Below are positions 34,931-43,662 of a stretch of 64,000 nt of DNA, piece by piece. A program made the translations under genes and the position numbers. This DNA is from Bacillota bacterium. GTDB lineage: Bacteria > Bacillota > Clostridia > Tissierellales > Sedimentibacteraceae. Position 1 is the first letter of the stretch. Every line of letters starts with the position of its first letter. The notes beneath the pieces are model-generated. The model worked only from the letters and a program-made list of their open reading frames with translations, was not told the DNA's origin and ran no database searches. Location: assembly GCA_023386345.1 (NCBI GenBank), contig JAEWJT010000006.1, positions 21,357 to 85,356 of the forward strand, given 5' to 3'.

Positions 34931-35635
34931 ATGAGCAATAAAATTATAGTAACATCTGAAAAAGATCGTATTGGAAAAAGCTTGTACAGTGTTAAAATTG
35001 CTTTGGAATTATCTAAAGCAAATAAAAAAGTTGTTGTAGTTGAATTTTCTGAAAGAAATAAGAGTATATCCGAATATTTAGAATTAGAAGAACAAATTAT
35101 CTATGATTTAAAGGATGCTTTAGATGGAGTTTGCAGCATAGACCAGGCAATTATAAACATCGCTGAAAAGGTAGACCTTTTACCGACTCCAAGACTTAAA
35201 GAGAAACTAAGTGATATAGAACTGAGCTATTTTGATAAGTTGATATCAGAGCTTGAAAGGTATTATGACTATATTATCTTAGAGGTGTCTAAGCTTAGTA
35301 AGGCATATTATATTAATTTAAAAAATATTAACTCTGCAATAATCTTAAATGATAATGAGTTTTCATCCTTAGCTCAGATTAATGATGATTTCATTTTAAC
35401 ATCTGAAAATTCTGTTAAAAATAAGTTTATAATAGTAAATAAATATAATACCAGCAGAGCTAAAAAGAATGAAGCCTTAAATATCAAAGACTATACTAAA
35501 ATTTTTCCAAAGCCAATAACTTCATTTGTAAAATATGATGATAGATACGACGGTTTAAAAAGTGACTATTTTTTAAATCAAAGCTATGATGAGTTATGTA
35601 GAACCATAGAAGATATAGCACAAAAAGTTCGTTAA
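34931..35635 (+). CDS. Divergent MinD/ParA-superfamily P-loop protein
   Basis: The 234-residue protein sits where minC-minD-minE usually follow PBP2, and starts NKIIVTSEKDRIGKSLYSV, like MinD (KGGVGKT loop) but with EKDRIGKS in place of KGGVGKT. The signature first Lys is shifted and the loop lacks its glycines. The VVVVEFSERN strand replaces the usual D-x-D-x-G region and there is no clear amphipathic C-terminal membrane helix. It may be a degenerate or repurposed MinD. GAGAGGAAAATATT precedes the ATG. Confidence 0.6.
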   Translation: MSNKIIVTSEKDRIGKSLYSVKIALELSKANKKVVVVEFSERNKSISEYLELEEQIIYDLKDALDGVCSIDQAIINIAEKVDLLPTPRLKEKLSDIELSYFDKLISELERYYDYIILEVSKLSKAYYINLKNINSAIILNDNEFSSLAQINDDFILTSENSVKNKFIIVNKYNTSRAKKNEALNIKDYTKIFPKPITSFVKYDDRYDGLKSDYFLNQSYDELCRTIEDIAQKVR

Positions 35636-35645
35636 AAATTCTTTG

Positions 35646-35716
35646 AGACAGCCCCATTATTTTGTTGTAATAAAGCCATAAACATTTTAATACAATATAA
35701 AAAGGGGTGTGTCTAT
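35646..35716 (+). promoter_or_regulatory. Ribosome-site-sequestering stem before the SpoIVFA-like gene
   Basis: GACAGCCCC (about 35646-35655) can pair with GGGGTGTGTC (about 35703-35712), with a small internal loop. This buries AAGGGGTG, the Shine-Dalgarno sequence of the TTG-started gene at 35717. A weaker TTGT/ACAA stem lies inside. Translational control is likely, but the trigger is unknown. Confidence 0.5.
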
Positions 35717-36346
35717 TTGAATAAAATATTTAAGAAAAGAATAGGTATTAAAAGAAAAGAAAATCTTAATAAGGCTTTATTAATACAAGTAATATTTAGC
35801 ATAGTTTTAGTTGTAGCAGTTATAGTGACTAAGCATTTTGGAAATAGTCAAACAGATTCATATTTGAATATGGTTAAAGAAAAGCTTGGCACAACTTTCG
35901 ATATTAAGCAAACAGCTAGTGGCATTAGTTCGATTTTTTCTAATTTTTCTAAAAAGCTCGGCTTAGACTTTTTAAGTGCTTCTGATTATGCAGCTCCTGT
36001 AAGCGGTAAAATACTGAACGAATATGGTGGAAGCGATACAGAAGAAGATTCATACAATCATGGCATAGACATAGTATCTAATATGGAAGCTGTAAAATCT
36101 ATATCCTATGGAGAGGTTGTTTCTGTAGGGAAAAATAGTAAATTATCAAATTATATTGTAGTTGAAAGCGGCAGCAAGACAATAATATATGCAAGGTTTG
36201 AAGAGGTGTTTGTTTCTAAGGGCGATGAGATTAAATTAGGTGAAATAATAGGAAAACTTAATAATGAAAATAAACTTTTGCATCTTGAAATATGGGAAAA
36301 TGGCAACTCAATAGACCCTTCAAGACTATTTAAGATTAGTGAATAA
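35717..36346 (+). CDS. M23-like (LytM-fold) protein, SpoIVFA-like
   Basis: The 209-residue protein has one N-terminal helix (LIQVIFSIVLVVAVIVTKHF) and a C-terminal LytM/M23 domain (AAPVSGKILNEYGG, HGIDIVSNMEAV, LLHLEIWENGNSIDPSRLF). The second zinc motif H-x-H is HLE, so it is probably inactive. This matches SpoIVFA, which holds the protease SpoIVFB in check during sporulation, and a SpoIVFB-like gene follows. It starts with TTG after AAGGGGTG. Confidence 0.7.
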   Translation: MNKIFKKRIGIKRKENLNKALLIQVIFSIVLVVAVIVTKHFGNSQTDSYLNMVKEKLGTTFDIKQTASGISSIFSNFSKKLGLDFLSASDYAAPVSGKILNEYGGSDTEEDSYNHGIDIVSNMEAVKSISYGEVVSVGKNSKLSNYIVVESGSKTIIYARFEEVFVSKGDEIKLGEIIGKLNNENKLLHLEIWENGNSIDPSRLFKISE

Positions 36347-36396
36347 TACTATTCTCTATTTGCAAAGCTTATTGAGATTAGTATATTAAATATAAA

Positions 36397-36924
36397 TTGA
36401 ATCTAAAAAATCTATTGATTTTGTATATATCATTAATGCTTCATGAAATTGGACATTTTATTGCCGCCTTTATAATTCATGCAAAAGTAATTAAGTTTCG
36501 CATAAGCTTGTTTGGAATCAATATGCAAATAAATACTAATGACTTGTCCTTGAATAAAAAACTAGCTTTATTTTTTTCAGGACCATGTGTAAATTTATTG
36601 ATTATGGTCTATTTTTATAATATATTTTACGATATTGCATACATCAATATTTTTCTGTCTCTTATAAATTTACTGCCCATAATACCTTTAGACGGAGGAA
36701 ATGTACTTAAATCAGTATTAGAACAGTATGTGAAAAGAAAATACGTATATAAGATAACATTAACAGTCAATATCATATTTTTGATAATTGTAGCTTATTG
36801 CTTTTATTTAAGTTTTAGTGTCATATATTTAGCCATATCATTTATGGCATTGAAAGGCATACTACATGAAAAGAATTTGATATTAGAAGAAAAGTTGAAG
36901 AATACTTATAGAAAATTTATTTAA
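36397..36924 (+). CDS. M50 family intramembrane metalloprotease, SpoIVFB-like
   Basis: This 175-residue membrane protein has the zinc motif HEIGH (residues 16-20) in the first helix and the NLLPIIPLDGG motif (about residues 91-101) that supplies the third ligand. Site-2 proteases of this type cleave pro-sigma-K in the mother cell. It is much shorter than Bacillus SpoIVFB and lacks a CBS domain. The likely start is TTG at 36397 with no visible ribosome site; a stop codon 18 bases upstream excludes much extension. Confidence 0.78.
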   Translation: MNLKNLLILYISLMLHEIGHFIAAFIIHAKVIKFRISLFGINMQINTNDLSLNKKLALFFSGPCVNLLIMVYFYNIFYDIAYINIFLSLINLLPIIPLDGGNVLKSVLEQYVKRKYVYKITLTVNIIFLIIVAYCFYLSFSVIYLAISFMALKGILHEKNLILEEKLKNTYRKFI

Positions 36925-36935
36925 TAGGTAAGAAA

Positions 36936-38048
36936 ATGAAAAACAAAATTAAAGAAATTGCAAAATATTTAGGGATTGATAGAATTGCTTTTACAAATAC
37001 AACAAAATACGATGACTTGCTGGAAGTATTAAATTATAGAATAAAAAATAATTATAATAGCGAATTTGAAGAGAAGGATTTAGCAAAACGATTAGATGCT
37101 TCATTTTTAATGCCAAACTGCAAAACTATAATTACAGTTATGATTCCGTATGGCAAGGGCTATAAAATACCAATAAAAGATAGTATGGGAAACCTTAGTG
37201 TGTCTTCCTTTGGCAGGGATTACCACAAGGCTTTACACGAAAAGCTTGAAGAATTAGCTTTAGCATTAAAGAAAGATTTTGAATTTAATTATAAAATATG
37301 TGTTGATAACACTCCTTTAAATGATAGAGCAATTTGCCTTAAGTCAGGGCTTGGGTATGTAGGAAAAAACTGTATGCTGATAGATGATGAATTTGGTTCT
37401 TTTGTTTTTTTAGGCTCTATTTTGACTGATTTAGAAATTTTAGATACCTTGAATTCAAATTCTAACACTATTGAAGCAAATGTTAATTCCTATAAATGTG
37501 GAAATTGCAACATTTGTATAAACAAATGCCCAAATAATGCGATAATGAATAACAATATAATAAATACTAAAAAATGTGTTTCTTATTTAACTCAAACTAA
37601 AGAATATATACCGATTGAATATAGAAAAGCTATGGGAAATCAGATATATGGATGTGATATGTGTCAAATTAGCTGTCCAAAAAATTATAAAATTTTAAAC
37701 CAAGTTTCTGAAGAAAATTATGATAGTCTTTTAGTAAATTTAGAGGAGCTTTTCAAAATTTCAAACAGAGAATTTAATTTAAAATATGGGAATATTGCAG
37801 GAAGTTGGAGAGGAAAAAATATTTGGAAAAGAAACGCTATTATTGCATGTGCAAATATGGAGCTTAATAGTTTCTATGATTTGATAAAAAATGAGATATA
37901 TGGGAATTCTGAAATGTTTAAGACTTATGCTTCTTGGGCTTTGCTAAAATTAAATGTACAAAAAAGTAAAGATTTGATATATAATAGAATTAAATATGAA
38001 AGCGAATCTATAGTGAATGAATACGTAAATCTTTTGCAAAATTACTAA
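36936..38048 (+). CDS. queG: Epoxyqueuosine reductase QueG
   Basis: The 370-residue enzyme does the last step of tRNA queuosine synthesis, using cobalamin and two 4Fe-4S clusters. It has the N-terminal DUF1730-like cobalamin domain (RAICLKSGLGYVGKNCMLI), ferredoxin motifs CGNCNICINKCPNNAI and CDMCQISCPKN, and a C-terminal HEAT-like part (GSWRGKNIWKRNAIIA). The family's Cys-Pro pattern is complete. Confidence 0.92.
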   Translation: MKNKIKEIAKYLGIDRIAFTNTTKYDDLLEVLNYRIKNNYNSEFEEKDLAKRLDASFLMPNCKTIITVMIPYGKGYKIPIKDSMGNLSVSSFGRDYHKALHEKLEELALALKKDFEFNYKICVDNTPLNDRAICLKSGLGYVGKNCMLIDDEFGSFVFLGSILTDLEILDTLNSNSNTIEANVNSYKCGNCNICINKCPNNAIMNNNIINTKKCVSYLTQTKEYIPIEYRKAMGNQIYGCDMCQISCPKNYKILNQVSEENYDSLLVNLEELFKISNREFNLKYGNIAGSWRGKNIWKRNAIIACANMELNSFYDLIKNEIYGNSEMFKTYASWALLKLNVQKSKDLIYNRIKYESESIVNEYVNLLQNY

Positions 38049-38133
38049 GATATTAAGGTTTAAGTTTCAAAGTATAGATGAAAATAGGTGAGTCATATAT
38101 AGACACTCCTAAAAAGACATGAGGGTTAAAACT

Positions 38134-38766
38134 ATGAATAAAGCACAAAAAATATACTTTAAATTAAAAGAAGAATATACTGATGCAAAGTGTGCACTTG
38201 ATTATCAGACGCCCTTTCAGCTATTGGTTTCAACTGTTTTAAGTGCTCAAGCAACAGATAAAAGCGTTAATGCAGTCACAGAAGAATTGTATATAGACTA
38301 TCCTGATTTAGAAGCATTTTCAAAATTAAGCATGAAAGAAATTGAAGAAAAGATCAAAAAAATTGGATTGTATAAAAATAAAGCAAAAAGTATATATAAT
38401 TTATGCAGAGAGTTAAAAGACTTGTATGATGGACAAGTTCCTAAAACAATGGACGAGCTTGTAGTATTGTCAGGAGTTGGAAGAAAAACTGCAAGTGTTG
38501 TATTGGCAGAGGCCTTTAAAATTCCTGCATTCCCAGTAGATACTCATGTTTTTAGAGTAAGTCATAGATTAGGACTTGCAAAATCATCAACAGCGGACAA
38601 GGTATCCGATGAGTTGATGAAAAAGCTTCCTAAAAAATATTGGATAGATTCTCACCATCTATTTATAACACATGGCAGAAGAATATGCTCATCACGAAGT
38701 CCAAAATGTGATGAATGTGTCTTAAATGACTTATGTGAATATAATATTAAACAAGGAAAGGAATAA
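38134..38766 (+). CDS. nth: Endonuclease III
   Basis: The 210-residue base-excision-repair glycosylase/AP lyase has the HhH motif LSGVGRKTASVVLAEAF with the catalytic Lys, the catalytic Asp in FPVDTHVFRVSHRLG, and the C-terminal cluster CSSRSPKCDECVLNDLC (C-x6-C-x2-C-x5-C). The start at 38134 follows GAGGG by eight bases; a five-codon longer frame lacks a site. Confidence 0.95.
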   Translation: MNKAQKIYFKLKEEYTDAKCALDYQTPFQLLVSTVLSAQATDKSVNAVTEELYIDYPDLEAFSKLSMKEIEEKIKKIGLYKNKAKSIYNLCRELKDLYDGQVPKTMDELVVLSGVGRKTASVVLAEAFKIPAFPVDTHVFRVSHRLGLAKSSTADKVSDELMKKLPKKYWIDSHHLFITHGRRICSSRSPKCDECVLNDLCEYNIKQGKE

Positions 38767-38773
38767 AATTATT

Positions 38774-39310
38774 ATGTCAACTGTATATTATGAAAATATA
38801 AATGCAAAGAATTTTAAGCTGCTCCTTGCATATACAAAGGATAATGTTTTAAAACTACATTTTAATACAGAGCCTTCATCTGAAAAGTACTTTTTAAATT
38901 CATTATATCATAATTTTAGAGATGTAAAAAAGAGCGAGCTAAGGAACAATTTTGCATTAACAATTGAGGAATATTTGAATGGAAAATCAAAGGACTTAAA
39001 TTTACCAGTACAACTTACAGGAACAGAGTTTAACAAGCGAGTTTGGACAGAAATGATGAAAATTCCATATGGTGAGTTGAGAAGTTATAGAGACGTTGCA
39101 AAGGCTGTTGGAAGTGAAAAGGCTTCAAGGGCAGTAGGTAATGCAAACAATAGAAATAACATAGTTTTAATAGTTCCTTGCCATAGAGTAATAGGAAGCA
39201 ACAACAATTTAGTTGGTTTTGCTCCAGGACTTGAGTACAAAGTTGAGCTGTTGGAAATGGAAGGACACAAGATAATAAAAAAACAAAATTCATTTTTTGT
39301 GGATAGATAA
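38774..39310 (+). CDS. ogt: Methylated-DNA--protein-cysteine methyltransferase
   Basis: The 178-residue suicide repair protein removes O6-methylguanine. It has the winged helix with WTEMMKIPYGELRSYRDVAKAVG and the acceptor Cys in IVPCHRVIGS. It starts at 38774 after GGAAAGGAAT, eight bases after nth, with which it forms a repair unit. Normal length for Ogt-type enzymes. Confidence 0.94.
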   Translation: MSTVYYENINAKNFKLLLAYTKDNVLKLHFNTEPSSEKYFLNSLYHNFRDVKKSELRNNFALTIEEYLNGKSKDLNLPVQLTGTEFNKRVWTEMMKIPYGELRSYRDVAKAVGSEKASRAVGNANNRNNIVLIVPCHRVIGSNNNLVGFAPGLEYKVELLEMEGHKIIKKQNSFFVDR

Positions 39311-39402
39311 GTAGAAAGGAATAGTTATTATTCATGGTTATTTTTTATTGAATTATTTTTTATAAATTTTAAATGAGCTATGAATGTTAATAGGAAAATA
39401 TA

Positions 39403-39873
39403 ATGTCAATAAATATAGTGTTATTTGAGCCAGAGATTCCTCAAAACACAGGAAATATAGCAAGAAGCTGTGCGGCTACAGGCTCGAAACTTCATTTAAT
39501 TAAGCCTCTTGGATTTTCTATAAGTGACAAACAGCTTAAAAGAGCAGGGCTTGATTACTGGAATTTAGTGGATATAAGCTATTATGAGGATTTAGATGAG
39601 TTTTTAAATATTAATGGTAAAAAGGAAATTTTTCTATCAACTACAAAAGCAAGCAAATTTTATTCAGAGGTAAAGTACTCAGATGATTGCTTTATAATAT
39701 TTGGAAAAGAAACAAAAGGACTTCCAGAAGGCTTACATAATCTATATCATGAAAACAGAATAAAAATTCCAATGATAGCAAATGAACACGCAAGGTCATT
39801 GAATTTGTCAAATTCAGTAAATATAGTCTTATATGAGGCTTTAAGACAAAATAAGTTTTTTGATTTGATTTAA
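39403..39873 (+). CDS. trmL: tRNA (cytidine/uridine-2'-O-)-methyltransferase TrmL
   Basis: The 156-residue SPOUT-fold enzyme methylates the wobble ribose of tRNA-Leu. Motifs are NIVLFEPEIPQNTGNIARSCAA at the N-terminus (split: EPEIPQNTGNIARSCAATG), IIFGKETKGLPEG, and the knot region IPMIANEHARSLNLSNSVNI. The length is typical. Likely the last gene of the group starting at queG. Confidence 0.95.
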   Translation: MSINIVLFEPEIPQNTGNIARSCAATGSKLHLIKPLGFSISDKQLKRAGLDYWNLVDISYYEDLDEFLNINGKKEIFLSTTKASKFYSEVKYSDDCFIIFGKETKGLPEGLHNLYHENRIKIPMIANEHARSLNLSNSVNIVLYEALRQNKFFDLI

Positions 39874-40030
39874 AAATATGATTATTTTATATGATATGAA
39901 TAAGAATAATGGTTGTAAATGCTAGATAATAGAAGCTAGTATATTTATTCTTGTATTATTTTAATAAACTAAAATATATAAAACATTTATTTATTTAATG
40001 TTAAAACTATAAAAATAATTATAAAAAGAC

Positions 40031-40059
40031 TTGCAAAGTATGACAAAATTTTATATAAT
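40031..40059 (+). promoter_or_regulatory. Promoter of the glycine reductase operon
   Basis: TTGCAA (40031-40036) and TATAAT (40054-40059) are 17 bases apart. A start near 40066 places the tandem glycine riboswitch at the very 5' end of the transcript. Confidence 0.78.
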
Positions 40060-40080
40060 AGACACACAATTAAATAGAAA

Positions 40081-40330
40081 AGTTTTGGATGAAGTTTGCG
40101 GGAGAGACCAACATGTGGAAAAGTTTGGGAATGTGAATTTTTTCACTATCGCATAAAATCTTTAGTAATAAAGACTTTTGCATGGGCGCCGAAGGATTAA
40201 GTCGTGTCAATTGCCATTGACATGGAGATGATCTCAGGCAAAAGGACCGTAGGCGGACAACACTCTGGAAAGCGTAGCACCGAAGGAGCAATTTTTGAAA
40301 AATCAAAGAGAAACTCTCAGGTTAATAACA
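40081..40330 (+). promoter_or_regulatory. gcvT-type: Tandem glycine riboswitch
   Basis: Two aptamers follow each other. The first has GCGGGAGAGACC (about 40098), GGCGCCGAAGGATTAAGT and ATCTCAGGCAAAAGGACCG. The second has AACACTCTGGAAAG, AGCACCGAAGGAGCAA and AAACTCTCAGG. These are the hallmarks of the glycine riboswitch. An intrinsic terminator follows at once, before grdX. Glycine would favour read-through and so induce glycine reductase, matching the riboswitch to the substrate of the operon. Confidence 0.95.
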
Positions 40331-40368
40331 GAGCAAAAAGGCATAAAGCTTTTTTGTTCTGTTTTTTT
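40327..40368 (+). terminator. Expression-platform terminator of the glycine riboswitch
   Basis: AACAGAGCAAAAAG pairs with CTTTTTTGTTCTGTT across a short loop, followed by a T-run. It overlaps the end of the second aptamer's 3' side, as expected for an ON switch. Confidence 0.88.
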
Positions 40369-40420
40369 ATAGCTAACTTACAAAAAAGAAAAAATATTTA
40401 CTAAATAAATCGGAGTAAAG

Positions 40421-40795
40421 ATGAGTTTTATAATAATAACAAATAATGATATGGTTTATAATAAATACAAAGACCAATTTAATATTGAGCTCTATGATTG
40501 CAGTATAAAGGACGTAATGCTAAAGGTTAGAGATAGAATACATGAAGGCTTTAAAATGCTTACACATCCTTTATCTAGCAGTATAAAACCAAATGAGTCA
40601 CTGTATAAATCTATAATGATATCAGATGAAAAATCAATTCTTGATTATGATTCTTTGCTGATTATAGAAAATGGTATAATGACATGTGATAAATTCAACA
40701 AAATTAAGTATAATATTGTTTATACAGACAAAATTATAGAAGATTTTAAACTAATTGATTTAACCGTGCTTGAAAGCGCGTTAAATAGGGTATAA
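40421..40795 (+). CDS. grdX: GrdX family protein
   Basis: The 124-residue protein (MSFIIITNNDMVYNKY..., HEGFKMLTHPLSSSIKPNES) matches GrdX, a conserved first gene of glycine reductase operons without assigned biochemical function. CGGAG precedes the ATG. It is the first gene after the glycine riboswitch. Confidence 0.85.
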   Translation: MSFIIITNNDMVYNKYKDQFNIELYDCSIKDVMLKVRDRIHEGFKMLTHPLSSSIKPNESLYKSIMISDEKSILDYDSLLIIENGIMTCDKFNKIKYNIVYTDKIIEDFKLIDLTVLESALNRV

Positions 40796-40872
40796 TTATT
40801 ATACTCTTATAATATAGAGTGTCGCAATGACACACAAATGTTACAATACAAAAAAATACGGAGGTGACTTTT

Positions 40873-42153
40873 TTGAAGTTAGAGTTAGGATTAATTCACA
40901 TTAAAGATATGCAGTTTGCAAATGCAAGCAAATTAGAAAACGGCATTATCTATGTGAATAAGGAAGAATTAAGAAACATAATTTTAGAAGACAAACACAT
41001 AAAATCAGTTGACTTTGAAATTGCCAAACCTGGTGAGAGCATTCGTATAACACCTGTTAAGGATGTAATCGAGCCAAGAGTTAAGGTGCAAGGACAGGGA
41101 GGATTATTCCCAGGAATGATTTCAAAAGTTGACACAGTTGGATCTGGAAGAACTCACGTACTTCAAGGATCGGCAGTTGTTACAACAGGTAAAATAGTTG
41201 GTTTCCAAGAAGGTATCATTGATATGTGCGGTATTGGAGCTGAATATACACCATTCTCAAAATTGAATAACTTAGTAATGATTTGTGAGCCTGTTGATGG
41301 TTTAAAACAACATGACCATGAAAAAGCAGTAAGATTTGCTGGCTACAAAGCTGCTATGTATTTAGGAGAGTTATCAAAAAATACAACTCCTGATGAAATT
41401 GAGACTTATGAGACTCCAAACATGATGGAAGGAATCAAATTATATCCTGAGCTTCCAAGAGTAGCATATGTTCAAATGCTTCAATCACAAGGCTTGTTGC
41501 ACGATACTTATGTATATGGTGTTGACGCAAAACAAACATTGCCTTCATTGATGTATCCAACAGAAATGATGGATGGAGCTATTGTTAGCGGAAACTGCGT
41601 ATCTGCTTGTGATAAAAACACAACATACCATCATTTAAACAATCCAGTTATAAAAGATATGTATGCAGAACACGGAAAAACAATGAACTTTGTTGGCGTT
41701 ATCATAACAAACGAGAATGTTTACTTAGCAGACAAAGAAAGATCTTCAAACTTCACAGCTAAAATTTCTGAAATGTTTGGCTTAGATGGAGCTATAGTTT
41801 CACAAGAAGGTTTTGGAAACCCTGATACAGACCTTATAATGAACTGTAAAAAAATCGAAGAAAAAGGCATTAAAACTGTTATAATCACAGATGAGTATGC
41901 AGGACAAGACGGTAAATCACAATCATTAGCAGACGCTCACGTAAGTGCCAACGCAGTTGTTACAGGCGGAAATGCTAACGAAGTTATCACATTGCCTCCG
42001 ATGGACAAGGTTATAGGACATATAGACTATGTAAATATAATTGCCGGTGGAAATGAAAACTCATTGCATAAAGACGGTTCAATTGTAGCAGAGCTTCAAG
42101 TTATAACTGGTGCTACAAACGAATTAGGATTTAACAGATTAAGTGCTAGATAG
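40873..42153 (+). CDS. grdE: Glycine reductase component B proprotein (GrdE)
   Basis: The 426-residue precursor of the alpha/beta subunits of component B starts MKLELGLIHIKDMQFA. It has the SGNC-VSACDKNTTYHH processing site: N241-C242 matches the known Cys242 cleavage that leaves a pyruvoyl group on the C-terminal fragment. The pyruvoyl binds glycine as a Schiff base. The start is TTG at 40873, five bases after GGAGGTGA; a GTG at 40864 lies inside that site. Confidence 0.95.
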   Translation: MKLELGLIHIKDMQFANASKLENGIIYVNKEELRNIILEDKHIKSVDFEIAKPGESIRITPVKDVIEPRVKVQGQGGLFPGMISKVDTVGSGRTHVLQGSAVVTTGKIVGFQEGIIDMCGIGAEYTPFSKLNNLVMICEPVDGLKQHDHEKAVRFAGYKAAMYLGELSKNTTPDEIETYETPNMMEGIKLYPELPRVAYVQMLQSQGLLHDTYVYGVDAKQTLPSLMYPTEMMDGAIVSGNCVSACDKNTTYHHLNNPVIKDMYAEHGKTMNFVGVIITNENVYLADKERSSNFTAKISEMFGLDGAIVSQEGFGNPDTDLIMNCKKIEEKGIKTVIITDEYAGQDGKSQSLADAHVSANAVVTGGNANEVITLPPMDKVIGHIDYVNIIAGGNENSLHKDGSIVAELQVITGATNELGFNRLSAR

Positions 42154-42170
42154 GAAGGAGGAAGATTAAG

Positions 42171-43475
42171 ATGATAAAAGTTGTTCAATATATAAATCAG
42201 TTCTTTGCTCAAGTTGGCGGAGAAGAAATGGCTCATATACCAGCTGAATTAAGACAAGGACCTGTTGGACCTGGACTTGCGTTCAATGCTGAGTTTAAAG
42301 GAGAAGCTGAAGTAGTAGCTACAATAGTTTGTGGAGACTCTTATTTCAATGAAAACTTGGATAAAGCTAAAGCAGAAGTTTTAGCAATGGTTAAGAGCCA
42401 AAATGCAGATTTATTCATAGCTGGACCTGCATTTAACGCTGGAAGATACGGAGTTGCTTGCGGAACTATAGCAGAAGCAGTTCAAGCAGAATTAAATATT
42501 CCTGTATTATCAGGTATGTACAAAGAAAACCCAGGTGCTGATATGTTCAAAACTAAGATATACATGGTTGAGACTAAAAACAGTGCTGCAGGTATGAGAG
42601 ATGCAGTTAAGAAAATGGCTCCTTTAGCGTTAAAATTAGCAAGAGGTGAAAGAATAGGTGCATCAGCAGAAGAAGGATATTTACCAAACGGTGTTAGAGT
42701 TAACTTCTTCGAAAAAGAAAGAGGATCAAAAAGAGCAGTAGACATGATGCTTAAAAAGTTAGCAGGAAAAGAATTTGTAACTGAGTTTCCAATGCCTGAC
42801 TTTGACAGAGTTGCTCCTAACAAAGCTATAAAAGATATAACTAAGGCTAAAATAGCTATAGTAACATCAGGTGGTACTGTTCCAAAAGGAAACCCTGACC
42901 GTATAGAATCATCATCAGCTTCTAAGTATGGAAAATATGATATTTCAGGATTTGATGATTTAACAGCAGCTGATCATGAAACAGCACACGGTGGATACGA
43001 CCCAGTATATGCTAATGCTGACTCAGACAGAGTTATACCAGTTGACGTTTTAAGAGAATACGAAAAAGCAGGAAAAATCGGATCATTACACAAATATTTC
43101 TATACAACAGTAGGTAACGGAACAGCAGTTGCAAGTTCTAAGAAATTTGCTGAGACATTTTCTAAAGAATTGCTTGCTGACGGAGTTGACGCAGTTATAT
43201 TAACTTCAACCTGAGGTACTTGTACACGTTGCGGTGCAACGATGGTTAAAGAAATTGAAAGAGCTGGAATTCCAGTTGTTCATATCTGTACAGTAGTTCC
43301 AATATCGTTAACAGTTGGAGCAAATAGAATAGTACCTGCAGTAGCTATACCTCATCCACTTGGAAATCCATCACTTACTATGGAAGAAGAGAAAGAAATC
43401 AGAAGAGGAATAGTTGACAAAGCTCTTAAAGCTTTGACTACTGAAGTTGATGGTCAAACTGTATTTGACAAATAA
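42171..43475 (+). CDS. grdB: Glycine reductase selenoprotein B (GrdB), in-frame UGA = Sec
   Basis: The 434-residue subunit contains selenocysteine at residue 348 (TGA 43212-43214) in LTSTUGTCTRCGATM, the conserved U-x-x-C-x-x-C site that cleaves ammonia from glycine to form a Se-carboxymethyl adduct for GrdA. Reading through TGA restores the complete protein ending TVFDK, so this is not a pseudogene. A hairpin just after the UGA (43227-43241) is the likely SECIS. AGGAGGAAG precedes the ATG. Confidence 0.96.
43227..43241 (+). promoter_or_regulatory. Probable SECIS hairpin of grdB
   Basis: CGTTGC-GGT-GCAACG is a perfect 6-bp stem with a G-rich tip, 12 bases after the UGA. Position and G in the loop fit bacterial SECIS elements read by SelB. 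Confidence 0.65.
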
Positions 43476-43499
43476 ATAATAGTTAATCTTGAGGTTTAT

Positions 43500-43640
43500 A
43501 ATCGTAAGTTGGCGGAATAAACTGCCCCTATGATTTTAGCATAGACCTATTGTAGAGGTGCAGTATTGCTACACCTAATTGGGCGATATTGTATCGTCTG
43601 ATTTTCTGGGGTGGTGCCCCCCATCATCCCAGAGCTCAAT
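43500..43640 (+). promoter_or_regulatory. Chain of hairpins between grdB and trxB
   Basis: At least four helices follow each other: CTATG/CATAG (43528-43543), AGGTG/CACCT (about 43555-43577), GGCGAT/ATCGTC (43582-43598), and TCTGGG/CCCAGA enclosing GTGGTG/CATCAT (43605-43633). The order and density are unusual for this AT-rich DNA. It may stabilise or process the grd mRNA to set protein ratios; no known riboswitch is recognised. Confidence 0.5.
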
Positions 43641-43662
43641 ATTTTGAAAGGATATAAGTTAA

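Noticed and set aside
40204..40404. Small plus-strand open frame inside the glycine riboswitch
   Set aside because: It lies wholly within the aptamers and terminator; its codons are explained by conserved RNA sequence.
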